A stretch of 64,000 bases of DNA from CAIWHR01 sp963717695 (lineage in GTDB: Bacteria; Pseudomonadota; Gammaproteobacteria; Burkholderiales; Casimicrobiaceae), in NCBI GenBank assembly GCA_963717695.1, contig CAVQWR010000004.1, forward strand, positions 1-64,000, written 5' to 3'. The position numbers were made by a program, and so were the translations under genes. The notes beneath the pieces are model-generated. The model worked only from the letters and a program-made list of their open reading frames with translations, had not been told where the DNA came from and searched no databases. Below are positions 45,675-55,178 of this stretch, piece by piece (position 1 is the first letter of the stretch; every line of letters begins with the position of its first letter).

Positions 45675-46070
45675 ATGCATGGGATGCCGCCCGGGGCCAG
45701 GGGCTCGTTCAGTCTCGTCGTCACTGCCGAGCACCTCGCCAACCGATTCAAGGATGCGATGCTGCCGCCGGTGCTGGCGACGCCGGTGATGATCATGATC
45801 ATGGAAAACGCGGCGCTCAATGCGATGAAACCGTACCTCGATGCCGGCGAAACCGCGCTCGGCACGCGAGTCGACATCTCCCACCTTTCCGCGACGCCGG
45901 CGGGCCGGACGGTCACCGGCGAAGCCGAGGTCACCAGGATCGATGGGCGCCGCATCGAGTTCGCGATTCGGGCCCTCGACGGCGCCGAGGTCATCGGCCT
46001 GGGCACGCACGAACGGGTGATCATCGATCTCGCCAGATTCGCGCAACAGCTGAAGTCGAAATTTGGCTAG
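45675..46070 (+). CDS. Hotdog-fold thioesterase (FlK-like)
   Basis: 131 residues; AAGGAA before the ATG. SLVVTAEHLANRFKDAMLPPVLATP and MIMIMENAALNAMKPYLDAGETALGTRVDI match fluoroacetyl-CoA-thioesterase-like hotdog proteins (PF22636 type), with the acidic/His region at GLGTHERVIID. Likely hydrolyses an acyl-CoA. Stands alone and convergent with the Bug receptor gene. Confidence 0.8.
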   Translation: MHGMPPGARGSFSLVVTAEHLANRFKDAMLPPVLATPVMIMIMENAALNAMKPYLDAGETALGTRVDISHLSATPAGRTVTGEAEVTRIDGRRIEFAIRALDGAEVIGLGTHERVIIDLARFAQQLKSKFG

Positions 46071-46080
46071 CGATACGTCT

Positions 46081-46121
46081 GCATGCCCCCGGGCATGCCC
46101 ACTCGCCCGCCGGCGGCGGGC
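46081..46121. terminator. Double hairpin between convergent genes
   Basis: GCATGCCC/GGGCATGC (46081-46098) followed by GCCCGCC/GGCGGGC (46105-46121). Two adjacent stems between the thioesterase and Bug genes, lacking T-runs. The second shares its 17-bp core with 36002-36018. Confidence 0.5.
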
Positions 46122-46129
46122 AGCGACGT

Positions 46130-47152
46130 TCAGTTCACCGTGATGCCTGCCGCCTTGATCACCGGCGCCCAGCGCGCGACGGACGACTTGATCTCGGCAG
46201 CAAATTCCTCCGGCGTGTTGCCGACGGGTTCCGCGCTTTGCGCGAGGAACGCGCTGCGAACCTCCGGAGTCCGGAGAATGCGAACGATCTCGCGATGCAG
46301 CCGGTCGATGATTTCCGGCGGGGTTCCGGCGGGAGCGAGGACGCCCGCCCACGACTGCACCTCGAAGCCCGGGAAGCCGGATTCCGCGACTGTCGGAACG
46401 TCGGGCCATGCCGCCGCGCGGTGCGCGCTGGTGACGGCCAGCGCCTTGAGGCGCCCGGCGTTCACATGAGGCTCGACCGTTCCCGGGAAGGACATCGCGA
46501 TGGGCACTTCGCCGGAGAGCACGCTCGCGACCAGCTGACCTGAATTCGCAAAGGGCACATGCAGCAGTTCGATGCCGGCGCGCTGCGACAGCATCGTCAT
46601 CGCGATGTGCTGCGCCGTGCCGACGCCCGAGGTGGCATACGCAATCCTCCCGGGCTCGCGCCGCGCGAGCGCGATCAGCTCCGCGAGCGTATTGACGTTG
46701 AGCGAAGGGTTCGCGGCAATGACGATCGGCTGCTGCGCGAGGCGTGTGATCGGCGCGAATGCAACCACCGGATCGACGGCGCGCGATCCGTAGGTCTGCG
46801 GCAGCAGCGTGATGAGCACGCCGGACACCAGCAGCGTATAGCCGTCGGGAGGCGCCTTGCTGACCGCTTCGCTCGCGGCGTTGCCGGAGGCACCGGGGCG
46901 GTTCTCGACGATCACGGGCTGCCCCGTCGACTCCGCGAGCCTGTCGCCGATGAGGCGGGCGAATACATCCAGCTGGTTGCCCGCCGTGAACGGAACGATC
47001 AGATGGATCGGCCGGTTCGGATAGGGCGCCGGGCCGACGGCATGCGCAACAAGGGGCATGCCGGCCGCGACGAATGCAAACGCCAGCGTGAACAACGCAT
47101 CAACGCCGAAGCATCGCGATCGCCGCTGAGCGCAGTGGGGCCGCTTCATCGT
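46130..47152 (-). CDS. Bug-family tripartite tricarboxylate solute receptor
   Basis: 340 residues from the ATG at 47152, which overlaps the upstream gene by 7 bp. Signal region ends near ...VAHA. Typical Bug features: YPNRPIHLIVPFTAGNQLDV, VIVENRPGASGNAASEAV, PDGYTLLVSG, GVGTAQHIAM and VPTVAESGFPGFEV. Periplasmic ligand-binding protein, usually for carboxylates. No TctA/TctB membrane genes are nearby, as is common for Bug paralogs. Coupled to an ATP-grasp gene. Confidence 0.93.
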   Translation of the reverse strand, partial: TMKRPHCAQRRSRCFGVDALFTLAFAFVAAGMPLVAHAVGPAPYPNRPIHLIVPFTAGNQLDVFARLIGDRLAESTGQPVIVENRPGASGNAASEAVSKAPPDGYTLLVSGVLITLLPQTYGSRAVDPVVAFAPITRLAQQPIVIAANPSLNVNTLAELIALARREPGRIAYATSGVGTAQHIAMTMLSQRAGIELLHVPFANSGQLVASVLSGEVPIAMSFPGTVEPHVNAGRLKALAVTSAHRAAAWPDVPTVAESGFPGFEVQSWAGVLAPAGTPPEIIDRLHREIVRILRTPEVRSAFLAQSAEPVGNTPEEFAAEIKSSVARWAPVIKAAGITVN

Positions 47153-48291
47153 TCGTGCCGCATCGCCAGCATCGCTTCGATGAGCTCGGGCTCGTCCCAA
47201 GGCACATCGACCGGGAAGTTGCGCAGGTACCTGCTCTCCGGATCCCGCAGCCATTCGTGCGGAAAGCTCACGAAGATCCTCTCCTCGCCGTCGTCGAGGC
47301 GCGCGCGCGTGGGCGACGGCCTTCCCTGAAGGGCCCCGAGGAAGGCGGCGCCGGTGGCAACATCGATGAATTCGCCGCGATGGGTTCCGGGCGTGATGCG
47401 CCGGTTGATTTCGACGAGGTAAGGCTCGCCCGTGTCCTCGTGAACGATGTATTCGGGCGCGAAGATTCCCGTTGCGCCGAACGCGGCCACGAGTTTCGTC
47501 GCGGAGTCGTGCAGGTCCGCGGAATGGAAGTAGCGGACGACGCTGGCCGCCCCCTGGGTCTCCCCTTCAAGCTTGTCCACGGCATAGCCGCACAGCATCG
47601 AACCGCGCCAGGCCGTGCCCGCATGGTATTGCGTGCGGCCGGGGATGTATGCCTGCGCGAGCAGGCGACCGCGGTCCGAATCTTCGAGGTTCAGCGCCTC
47701 ACCTTGCGTGAGGCGCGCGAATTGATGCAGCAACGCGTCCGCATCGCGGCAGATGGCGACACCCTCGCCGGCGCTCGAATGGGCGCGTTTCAGCACGACC
47801 GGCCAGCCGTTTGCGGTGGCAAACGCCGTCGCGTCGGCGACCGAGGATACGATCGCGTAGGGCGGAACGCGCACCCCGGCGCTCTCCGCCCGCTGGCACA
47901 GGAGCGTCTTGTCGACACTGGACCGGTAGTGCGCGGGATCGCCCAGCGAATCGATGATCAGCGTCGCAAGCTGCAGCAGCAGCACCGGCTGCATGCCGTC
48001 GGGCGGGGCATTCACGAGCTGCTGCATCAAGCGGAATGCGGTGTCGTCGCAGGGAATCACGAGCTGAGGCGCGGTAGCCTTCACCATCGCGGCGAATGCG
48101 TGCACCCATTGCAGCGCCCCGGCGTTGTCGGGCAGGTGGCCCATCCGGCGAACGTAGCGACTTCGCTCGGCCAGCGACCCCTTGGGAGCCAGCAACACCA
48201 CGTTCCAGCCGGCAACGGCGAGATCGCGCGGCATGCGGGCGGTCCCCAGCCACTTGGTCGCCGTGGCGACGAGCAATACCGTCGGATTCAT
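47146..48291 (-). CDS. ATP-grasp domain protein
   Basis: 381 residues. PreATP-like N-terminal domain (TVLLVATATKWLGTARMPRDL), then ATP-grasp: WPVVLKRAHSSAGEGVAIC, LAQAYIPGRTQYHAG and the metal-binding YLVEINRRITPGTHRGEF. A carboxylate-amine/thiol ligase of unknown substrate. Transcribed with the Bug receptor, and divergent from the methyltransferase. The joint operon suggests uptake followed by ligation of a carboxylate, which is inference. Confidence 0.85.
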   Translation of the reverse strand: MNPTVLLVATATKWLGTARMPRDLAVAGWNVVLLAPKGSLAERSRYVRRMGHLPDNAGALQWVHAFAAMVKATAPQLVIPCDDTAFRLMQQLVNAPPDGMQPVLLLQLATLIIDSLGDPAHYRSSVDKTLLCQRAESAGVRVPPYAIVSSVADATAFATANGWPVVLKRAHSSAGEGVAICRDADALLHQFARLTQGEALNLEDSDRGRLLAQAYIPGRTQYHAGTAWRGSMLCGYAVDKLEGETQGAASVVRYFHSADLHDSATKLVAAFGATGIFAPEYIVHEDTGEPYLVEINRRITPGTHRGEFIDVATGAAFLGALQGRPSPTRARLDDGEERIFVSFPHEWLRDPESRYLRNFPVDVPWDEPELIEAMLAMRHER

Positions 48292-48437
48292 ACTGCGCCG
48301 CCGCCATTCGAAGTAGCGCGGAAAGCCCGAACGGGCGGAAATGCGATATTTTCGGGCTGCGGCGCGATTGTTTTCATTGCCCGGTGACTTATATTCGATT
48401 TCGGGCGCGCATCCAAGTCAAATCACGAGAGGTTCAG

Positions 48438-49493
48438 GTGGCGGAGCCTGACAGCGCAAGTGCGGGCGACGACGCGGCCGGTCGCGCGAGACGCGTGCTC
48501 GAAATCGTCAACGCGAGCTGGATGACGCAGGTAACGTATGTCGCGGCTTCGCTGGGGATCCCGGACCTTCTCGCCGCGCGCCCGCAGTCGGGCGAGGAGC
48601 TTGCCCGCGCCACCGGCGCGCACGCCGCTTCGCTGCACCGGCTGATGCGCGCGCTCGTCACGCTCGACCTGTGCCGACAGCAGGACGACGAGTCGTACGA
48701 GCTCACGGCGACCGGCACCTTGCTGTGCGCTGACGTCGAAGGCTCGCTCCGCGCGTGGACGATCTATTGGGGCGGTCCGTCGTGGTCGATCTGGGGCAAT
48801 CTGCTGCAAAGCGTGAAGACGGGGGAGCCCGCACGGACATCGAACTCGGGGAGCGACCTGTTCGGAGCGCTCGAAACGGACCCGCAGGCCGCTGCGATCT
48901 TCAATCGGGCAATGGTCGAGCTGACACGGCTCGACGCGGGCGCGATCGTCCGCGCCTGCGATTTCTCCGCGCTGCCGCAAGTCGTGGATGTCGGCGGGGG
49001 CTACGGGGAATTGCTGGCGGCGATCCTCGTGGCGAATCCGCTTGCGCGCGGCGTGCTGTTCGACCGGCCGCACGCGTTGGAGAACGCCAGAGCGCGCATG
49101 GCGGAGGCCGGGGTGGCGGACCGTTGCGAGATTTCGGCCGGCGACTTCTTCGAATCCGTTCCGGACGGCGGGGACGCCTATGTCCTCAAGAGCGTGATCC
49201 ACGACTGGAGCGACGAGCGCAGTCACGCGATCCTCGCGAATTGCCGCACGGCGATGCATTCGCGCGCCAGACTGCTGCTGGTCGAGCGGATCGTCCCGCC
49301 GCATCTCGACGCATCGTCCGCGCACCGCGCCGTCGCGCGCGCCGATCTCAACATGCTGGTCGGCCCGGGCGGCCGGGAGCGCACGGAGAACGAATATCGG
49401 GCGCTCCTGCGCCATGCAGGATTTCGCGTGACGGCCCTTCACCCTGCCGGTCCGACGTTCAGCATCATCGAAGCAGTGCGGACTTCGGGATGA
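48438..49493 (+). CDS. SAM-dependent O-methyltransferase
   Basis: 351 residues from a GTG with GAGAGG 7 bp upstream. N-terminal winged-helix dimerisation domain (ASLGIPDLLAARPQSGEELA) and a class I SAM domain (VVDVGGGYGELLAAIL, AYVLKSVIHDWSDE, LLLVERIVPPH), as in hydroxyneurosporene/caffeate O-methyltransferases. Small-molecule methylation, substrate unknown. First of a series of same-strand genes running to 57389. Confidence 0.88.
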   Translation: MAEPDSASAGDDAAGRARRVLEIVNASWMTQVTYVAASLGIPDLLAARPQSGEELARATGAHAASLHRLMRALVTLDLCRQQDDESYELTATGTLLCADVEGSLRAWTIYWGGPSWSIWGNLLQSVKTGEPARTSNSGSDLFGALETDPQAAAIFNRAMVELTRLDAGAIVRACDFSALPQVVDVGGGYGELLAAILVANPLARGVLFDRPHALENARARMAEAGVADRCEISAGDFFESVPDGGDAYVLKSVIHDWSDERSHAILANCRTAMHSRARLLLVERIVPPHLDASSAHRAVARADLNMLVGPGGRERTENEYRALLRHAGFRVTALHPAGPTFSIIEAVRTSG

Positions 49494-49540
49494 CCGCCAA
49501 TCTTCGGCGCATTCACGCGCGCCGGTAAGCAGGCAATGCG

Positions 49541-51370
49541 ATGAACTGGATTGAAATCGTCTGGGTCATGATGATCGCCGCGAGCCTGATGCTCGGCGTC
49601 GTCCATCTGTTCGTCTGGCAGAAGCAGCGATCGCAATACGCGAACCTGCTGTTCTTCCTGCTTGCGGTTTCGGCCGCCGCCTATGGCGCCTACGAGCTCG
49701 CAAGAATGGGCGCGGAAACTCCGGCCGATCTCGCCGCCAACGCGCGTTGGTCGCACGTGCCGCTCGCCATGTTCGTGATCTCGATCGTGGGCTTCGTGCG
49801 CCTGTATTTCAATGCGGGGCGTCTCTGGCTCGCCTACCTCGTGATCGGACTGCGGCTGGCCGCCCTGGCGCTCAACTTCCTCACCGGTGTCAACGTGAAT
49901 TTCCGGGAGATCACGGCCCTCGATCATCTGCAGCTCTGGGGAGGCGCCGTCGTTGCCGGGCCGATTGGCGTTCCGAATCCCTGGGCGACCGTTCCCCAGC
50001 TCAGCAACTTGCTGCTCGTCGTCTTCGTCGTCGATGCTTCCATCACCCTGTGGCGCAGGGGCGGTCTGGTATCGCGGCGCCGCGCCGCCTTCGTCGGGGG
50101 CAGTCTCGCGCTTTGCATCCTTTCGGCGGCGAGCTTCGCCGCTCTTGTCGTGACGGGCGTGGTCCACGCGCCCACGATCCTGATGCCCGGGTTCTTCGTG
50201 GTTGTGGTCGCGATGGGCTACGAGCTCGTCTGGGACCTCATCGCCGCGGCGCAGCTTGCCGCGCAGCTCCGCGCAAGCGACCGGCGCTTCCGTGCGGTCG
50301 TCGAAGCCGTGCCGAGTGCGATACTCCTGGTCGATCGCAATGGGATGATCACGCTGGCGAACGCGCAGGCCGAGACGGTGTTCGGCTATCCGAAGGCGGA
50401 ACTCGTCGAAGCACCGGTCGAAATGCTGATTCCGGAACGCTTTCGCGTTCCGCATGCCGCAATGCGGGTCGCCTATGCGAGCGACCCCCAGGCGAGAGCG
50501 ATGGGGGCCGGGCGCGAGTTGTCCGCGCGCCGGAAGGATGGCCGCGAGATCCCGATCGAAGCGGCGCTCAGCCCGATGCCGACAAAGGAAGGAATGTCGG
50601 TGCTGGTGTCCGTCGTGGACATCACCGAGCGCAGGACCGCTGAACGGGCAGCCGCCCGCCAGCGTGACGATTTCGCGCACCTGTCGCGGGTCGCGATGCT
50701 GGGCGAGCTGTCCGGATCGCTCGCGCACGAGCTCAACCAGCCGCTGACGGCCATTCTGAGCAATGCCCAGGCCGCGCAGCGGTTTCTCGCCCAAAGTCCG
50801 CCGCGCGTCGACAAGCTCGCGGAAATCCTCGCCGACATCGTGCAGAGCGATCACCGTGCAGGGGCGGTGATTCAGCGGGTGCGATCCCTTCTCCGCAAGG
50901 AGGAGTCGCAGCAGCATCCGCTCGACGTCAACGAAGTCGTCGCGGAGTCGATGCGTCTGATGCGCAGCGATCTGTTGAACCGCCAGGTGGAGGTGCGGAC
51001 CCACCTTGCCGATCCGCTGCCGGCCGTGAGCGGCGACCGGAATCAATTGCAGCAGGTATTGCTCAACCTCGTGATCAACGGATGCGATGCCATGAGCGGT
51101 CGGGAAGCGGACCGCAGCCTGCTCGTGCGAACGCATGCGACCGACGACGGCAATGTCGAAGTCTCCGTTGTCGACCGCGGGGCCGGCATACCCGCGGAGA
51201 ATCTCGAACACATCTTCGAGCCGTTCGTGACCACCAAGGCGGCCGGCATGGGACTCGGCCTCGCCATTTGCAGGTCGATCGTCGAGGCACATGGCGGACG
51301 TCTGTGGGCGTCCAACAATGCGGACTGCGGTGCGACGCTGCATTGCGAACTCCCGGCGATTGGAGCTTAG
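49541..51370 (+). CDS. Membrane PAS histidine kinase (FixL-like)
   Basis: 609 residues. Seven membrane helices (~1-235), a PAS domain (~255-365, AILLVDRNGMITLANAQAE), then HisKA with the H-box SLAHELNQPLTAIL (~405) and HATPase (NLVINGCDAMSG, DRGAGIP, GMGLGLAI). The PAS lacks the FixL haem His pattern, so the signal is unknown. Followed after 5 bp by a FixJ-type regulator, so they form a two-component pair. Confidence 0.92.
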   Translation: MNWIEIVWVMMIAASLMLGVVHLFVWQKQRSQYANLLFFLLAVSAAAYGAYELARMGAETPADLAANARWSHVPLAMFVISIVGFVRLYFNAGRLWLAYLVIGLRLAALALNFLTGVNVNFREITALDHLQLWGGAVVAGPIGVPNPWATVPQLSNLLLVVFVVDASITLWRRGGLVSRRRAAFVGGSLALCILSAASFAALVVTGVVHAPTILMPGFFVVVVAMGYELVWDLIAAAQLAAQLRASDRRFRAVVEAVPSAILLVDRNGMITLANAQAETVFGYPKAELVEAPVEMLIPERFRVPHAAMRVAYASDPQARAMGAGRELSARRKDGREIPIEAALSPMPTKEGMSVLVSVVDITERRTAERAAARQRDDFAHLSRVAMLGELSGSLAHELNQPLTAILSNAQAAQRFLAQSPPRVDKLAEILADIVQSDHRAGAVIQRVRSLLRKEESQQHPLDVNEVVAESMRLMRSDLLNRQVEVRTHLADPLPAVSGDRNQLQQVLLNLVINGCDAMSGREADRSLLVRTHATDDGNVEVSVVDRGAGIPAENLEHIFEPFVTTKAAGMGLGLAICRSIVEAHGGRLWASNNADCGATLHCELPAIGA

Positions 51371-51375
51371 GTTCG

Positions 51376-52005
51376 ATGCGAGACCCGGCGCCTACGGTAT
51401 ACGTGGTCGACGACGACCCTGATGTGTTGAAGGCGATCGAACGCCTGCTTGAATCGATCGGACTGAACGTTGCAACGTTCTCGTCGCCGCACCGGTTTCT
51501 CGAGGGCTACGACCGGGGCGCTCCGGGTTGTCTCGTGCTCGACCTCGCGCTGCCGGGTCTCAGCGGCCTCGATGTGCAGCGGGCGCTGGAACAGCAGGCG
51601 AGCGTGCTGCCCATCGTCTTTCTCACCGGCCGCGGCGACATCGCCGCGAGCGTCGAGGCAATGAAGCACGGCGCGGCGGATTTCCTCACCAAGCCGATCG
51701 ACGACACCGCGCTGATTGCCGCCATTCGCGCGGCGCTGGCCCGGGATCAGGCATCGCGCCCCGCGCACGCCGAGCGGGAGCGCATCGCGAAATGCCTCGC
51801 GACGCTCACCGGGCGCGAACGGCAGGTTCTCGAGCTGATCGTCGCCGGGAGGCTCAACAAGCAGATCGCGGCCGAGCTCGGCACCACGGAGAAGACGATC
51901 AAGTTCCATCGCGGCAATCTGATGCGCAAGATGGGCGTGCGCGTCGTCGCCGACCTGGTGAAGCTGGCGGAGCGTGCCGGGATCGGATCGACGCCCGGTA
52001 CCTGA
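51376..52005 (+). CDS. FixJ-family response regulator
   Basis: 209 residues. Receiver (TVYVVDDDPDVLKAI, Asp in CLVLDLALPGLSG, FLTKPID) and a LuxR-type HTH (LTGRERQVLELIVAGRLNKQIAAELG). Cognate partner of the upstream kinase. The likely target is the promoter region containing a 16-bp palindrome just downstream. Confidence 0.93.
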   Translation: MRDPAPTVYVVDDDPDVLKAIERLLESIGLNVATFSSPHRFLEGYDRGAPGCLVLDLALPGLSGLDVQRALEQQASVLPIVFLTGRGDIAASVEAMKHGAADFLTKPIDDTALIAAIRAALARDQASRPAHAERERIAKCLATLTGRERQVLELIVAGRLNKQIAAELGTTEKTIKFHRGNLMRKMGVRVVADLVKLAERAGIGSTPGT

Positions 52006-52104
52006 AGCAGCGCCCTGGGGGCGAACGGCGCTGCGCGCTGTCGTGCCGGGAGGCGGTCGTCCTGGGGCGGCCCTGTGGCGCTCCTCGTGGGACGCCTCCG
52101 ATAC

Positions 52105-52120
52105 CTGGACCAAGGTCCAG
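52105..52120 (+). promoter_or_regulatory. Perfect 16-bp palindrome before the receiver gene
   Basis: CTGGACCAAGGTCCAG, centre 52112.5, 39-54 bp upstream of the ATG at 52159. Position and symmetry fit an operator for the FixJ-type regulator encoded just before it, possibly controlling the receiver and sulfatase genes. Confidence 0.5.
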
Positions 52121-52158
52121 TTCAATCGCCGGTCGCCGCCTGATACCGTCGAATCGGG

Positions 52159-52539
52159 ATGACACGAGATGCGCCGCTGCTGGCCGTATTGGACGATGAT
52201 GCGGACGTGCGCGTCGCATTGACGCGACTCGTTTCCTCTGCGGGTTTCGCGGTCGAGACGTTCGCCTCGGGCGCGGAGTTCCTGCGCTCCATTCAGGATC
52301 ACGAACCGGACTGCGTCGTTCTGGACCTCCACATGCCGGAAATGAATGGTTTCGATGTCCAGGGTGCGCTGTCGAGGAGCCATCCTGCCGTGCCGGTCGT
52401 GGTCATGACGGGGCACGACACCCCGGAGTCACGCGCGCGCGCCGTCCAGCTGGGCGCGCGGGCCTATCTTTGCAAGCCGGTCAACGACGAAGCCCTGCTC
52501 GCCGCGATCGGCGGCGCGCTCGATGCGGCGGCGCCGTGA
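52159..52539 (+). CDS. Stand-alone receiver protein
   Basis: 126 residues, one receiver domain: LLAVLDDDADVRVAL, Asp in CVVLDLHMPEMNG, Thr in VVMTGHD, Lys in YLCKPVN. No output domain. Related in sequence style to the FixJ-type receiver at 51376 and probably a phosphate sink or second target of the same kinase. Confidence 0.88.
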   Translation: MTRDAPLLAVLDDDADVRVALTRLVSSAGFAVETFASGAEFLRSIQDHEPDCVVLDLHMPEMNGFDVQGALSRSHPAVPVVVMTGHDTPESRARAVQLGARAYLCKPVNDEALLAAIGGALDAAAP

Positions 52540-52655
52540 TGGAAAGTCGCCCGACGAAATGAAATCCGGCCCGAATCCGGCACGGCGCCGACGATCGCTG
52601 CAACAATGGCTCGCTGCCGGGCCAGCGCCAGAACGTACATCAGGGGAGTGACGCA

Positions 52656-55163
52656 ATGAATGCACGCCATGTCTTCAAACTCTTGACCTCGGTGGTCGCG
52701 ATCACCTCCTGCTTCGGCGCGGCCTCGGCGCAGCAGGTCAACGGCGTGCTGGGCTCACCCAGCGCGACCACCACGATCAGCGGCGCCCAGCTGCCGCCAC
52801 CCGATCCGAAGTTCGGTGGCGTGATCAGGGAAAAGGCCTCGGAGTCGAAGCAATGGTGGGCGCCGCGCGTGGTGCCGCCGAAGGGCGCGCCGAACGTGCT
52901 GCTGATCATGACCGACGACAGCGGATTCGGCGCGCCGGGAACGTTTGGCGGCGTGGTTCCGACACCGGCGATGGATCGGATCGCGCAGGCGGGCTTGCGC
53001 TACACGAATTTTCATTCGACGTCGCTCTGCTCGCCGTCGCGCGCGGCGCTGATCACCGGTCGCAATCACCACGTCGCAGGCTTCGGCGTGGTGGGTGAGA
53101 TCGCGACGGGATTCCCGGGCTACGACTCGGTCATCCGGAAGGAGAACGCGACGATCGGTGCCATCCTGAGGGACAACGGGTACGCAACCTCGTGGTTCGG
53201 CAAGGATCACAACACGCCCTTCTACCAGGCGACTTCGGCCGGGCCGTTCGAGCAGTGGCCGAACGGCATGGGCTTCGAGTACTTCTACGGCTTCGTTGGC
53301 GGCGACACCAGCCAGTGGCAGCCGAACCTGTACCGCAACACGACGGCGATCTATCCGTTCCAGGGCAATCCGGGCTGGAACCTGACGACCGCCATGGCCG
53401 ACGAGGCGATCCACTACATGAGGGAGCTGAAGGAGGTTGCGCCCGACAAGCCCTTCTTCGTCTATTACGTGCCGGGCGGCACGCACTCGCCGCACCATCC
53501 GACGCCGGAGTGGGTCAAGAAGATCGGCGACATGCATCTCTTCGATGGCGGCTGGAACAAGATCCGCGAGACCATCTTCGCCAATCAGAAGCGGCTGGGC
53601 ATCATGCCTCCCAACGCCCAGCTGACGCCGTGGCCGAAGGATCTGCCGCAGTGGGATTCCCTGAGTGTCGAGGAGAAGACACTCTTCATCAAGCAGGCCG
53701 ACGTCTTCGGCGCCTACCTCGCCTACACCGATCACGAGATCGGCCGCGTGATCCAGGCGGTCGAGGACATGGGCCAGCTCGACAACACGCTGATCATCTA
53801 CATTGCCGGCGACAACGGCGCCAGCGCCGAAGGAATGCTGAACGGCACGCCGAACGAGTTCACCACCTTCAACGGCGTGCCCGTGCCGGTCAAGGACCAG
53901 TTCCTCTGGTACCCGTTCTGGGGTTCCGAGCGCACCTTCCCGCACTTCGCGGCCGCCTGGTCGTGGGCGATGGACACGCCTTTCAAATGGACGAAGCAGG
54001 TGGCGTCGCACTACGGCGGGACCGCGCAGGGGGTTGCCATGTCGTGGCCCGGGCACATTACTGATGTCGGCGGCATCCGCCGTCAATTCTCCCATCTCAT
54101 CGACATCGCGCCGACGATCCTCGAAGCGACCGGCATTCCGCTGCCGGAGACCGTGGACGGCATCAAGCAGCGACCGATGGACGGCGTGAGCATGGCCTAC
54201 ACCTGGAACAAGGCGGCGGCCAGCGCACCCACGCGGCATGCGACGCAATACTTCGAAATGCTGGGAAACCGCGCGATCTACCACGACGGCTGGATCGCCG
54301 CGACGACGCCGGCGACCATTCCCTGGGAGCTCAGCACCAAGCCGGCCCCCGACGTCATCACCGGGTACAACTGGGAGCTCTACAACGTCGGCGAATTGCA
54401 ATCGGTGGATCCCACCGAGAACAACGACCTGGCGGCGAAGATGCCGGACAAGCTGAAGCAGATGCAGGATCTCTTCTACGCCGAGGCGAAGAGGTTCGAC
54501 GTGCTTCCCCTCGACAACACGTCGCTGCTGCGCTGGAACTCGCCGCGCCCGAACCTCACCGGTGGACGCAAGGTGTTCACGTATTCGGGCGAACCGATCA
54601 GCACGCCCAACAGCGGCGCTCCCAGCATTCTCAACAAGTCCTACACGATCACGGCCGAGGTCACGATCCCCGAGGGCGGCGCCGAAGGCATGATCGTCAC
54701 CGACGGCGGGCGCTTCGGCGGCTACGGCCTGTTCCTCAGCAAGGGCGAGTTCGGGTTCGGCCGGGGCAAGGTGGTGTTCCTCTACAACCTGCTCGACCTC
54801 AAGCGCACCGCGTGGGAAGGGCCCGAGCTCTCCGCCGGCAGGCACACGATCGTGTTCGACTTCAAGTCGGATGGCCCGGGCCTCGGCAAGGGCGGCACCG
54901 GCGTGCTCCTGGTGGACGGCAGGGAAGTCGCGAAGAACTCCATCGAGCACGGCACGCCGATCACCTGGCCGGAAGACGAGACGTTCGACATCGGCCAGGA
55001 CACCCGCACGCCACTGGCGCTGGTCGAGTACCGCTACGACACGCCGTTCAAGTTCACCGGGAAGATCAACAAGGTGACCTTCAACCTCGGCGACGAAAAG
55101 CTGACGGCGGAGGAGCAGGAGGCGGTGCACAAGGCGCTCGCCCGGGCGCGCGACGAGCTTTGA
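52656..55163 (+). CDS. Secreted type I arylsulfatase with C-terminal lectin-like domain
   Basis: 835 residues; GGGGAG before the ATG, signal peptide ends near ...AASA. Sulfatase core: NVLLIMTDDSGFG (metal Asp pair), the formylglycine site LCSPSRAALITGRN, GKDHN and IIYIAGDNGAS. The final ~190 residues (from about 645) form a beta-sandwich like that of the large PAS/betC-type arylsulfatases. Hydrolyses sulfate esters and needs a formylglycine-generating enzyme, not seen here. Probably regulated by the two-component genes upstream. Confidence 0.94.
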   Translation: MNARHVFKLLTSVVAITSCFGAASAQQVNGVLGSPSATTTISGAQLPPPDPKFGGVIREKASESKQWWAPRVVPPKGAPNVLLIMTDDSGFGAPGTFGGVVPTPAMDRIAQAGLRYTNFHSTSLCSPSRAALITGRNHHVAGFGVVGEIATGFPGYDSVIRKENATIGAILRDNGYATSWFGKDHNTPFYQATSAGPFEQWPNGMGFEYFYGFVGGDTSQWQPNLYRNTTAIYPFQGNPGWNLTTAMADEAIHYMRELKEVAPDKPFFVYYVPGGTHSPHHPTPEWVKKIGDMHLFDGGWNKIRETIFANQKRLGIMPPNAQLTPWPKDLPQWDSLSVEEKTLFIKQADVFGAYLAYTDHEIGRVIQAVEDMGQLDNTLIIYIAGDNGASAEGMLNGTPNEFTTFNGVPVPVKDQFLWYPFWGSERTFPHFAAAWSWAMDTPFKWTKQVASHYGGTAQGVAMSWPGHITDVGGIRRQFSHLIDIAPTILEATGIPLPETVDGIKQRPMDGVSMAYTWNKAAASAPTRHATQYFEMLGNRAIYHDGWIAATTPATIPWELSTKPAPDVITGYNWELYNVGELQSVDPTENNDLAAKMPDKLKQMQDLFYAEAKRFDVLPLDNTSLLRWNSPRPNLTGGRKVFTYSGEPISTPNSGAPSILNKSYTITAEVTIPEGGAEGMIVTDGGRFGGYGLFLSKGEFGFGRGKVVFLYNLLDLKRTAWEGPELSAGRHTIVFDFKSDGPGLGKGGTGVLLVDGREVAKNSIEHGTPITWPEDETFDIGQDTRTPLALVEYRYDTPFKFTGKINKVTFNLGDEKLTAEEQEAVHKALARARDEL

Positions 55164-55178
55164 TCCCGGTCCCGCGCG

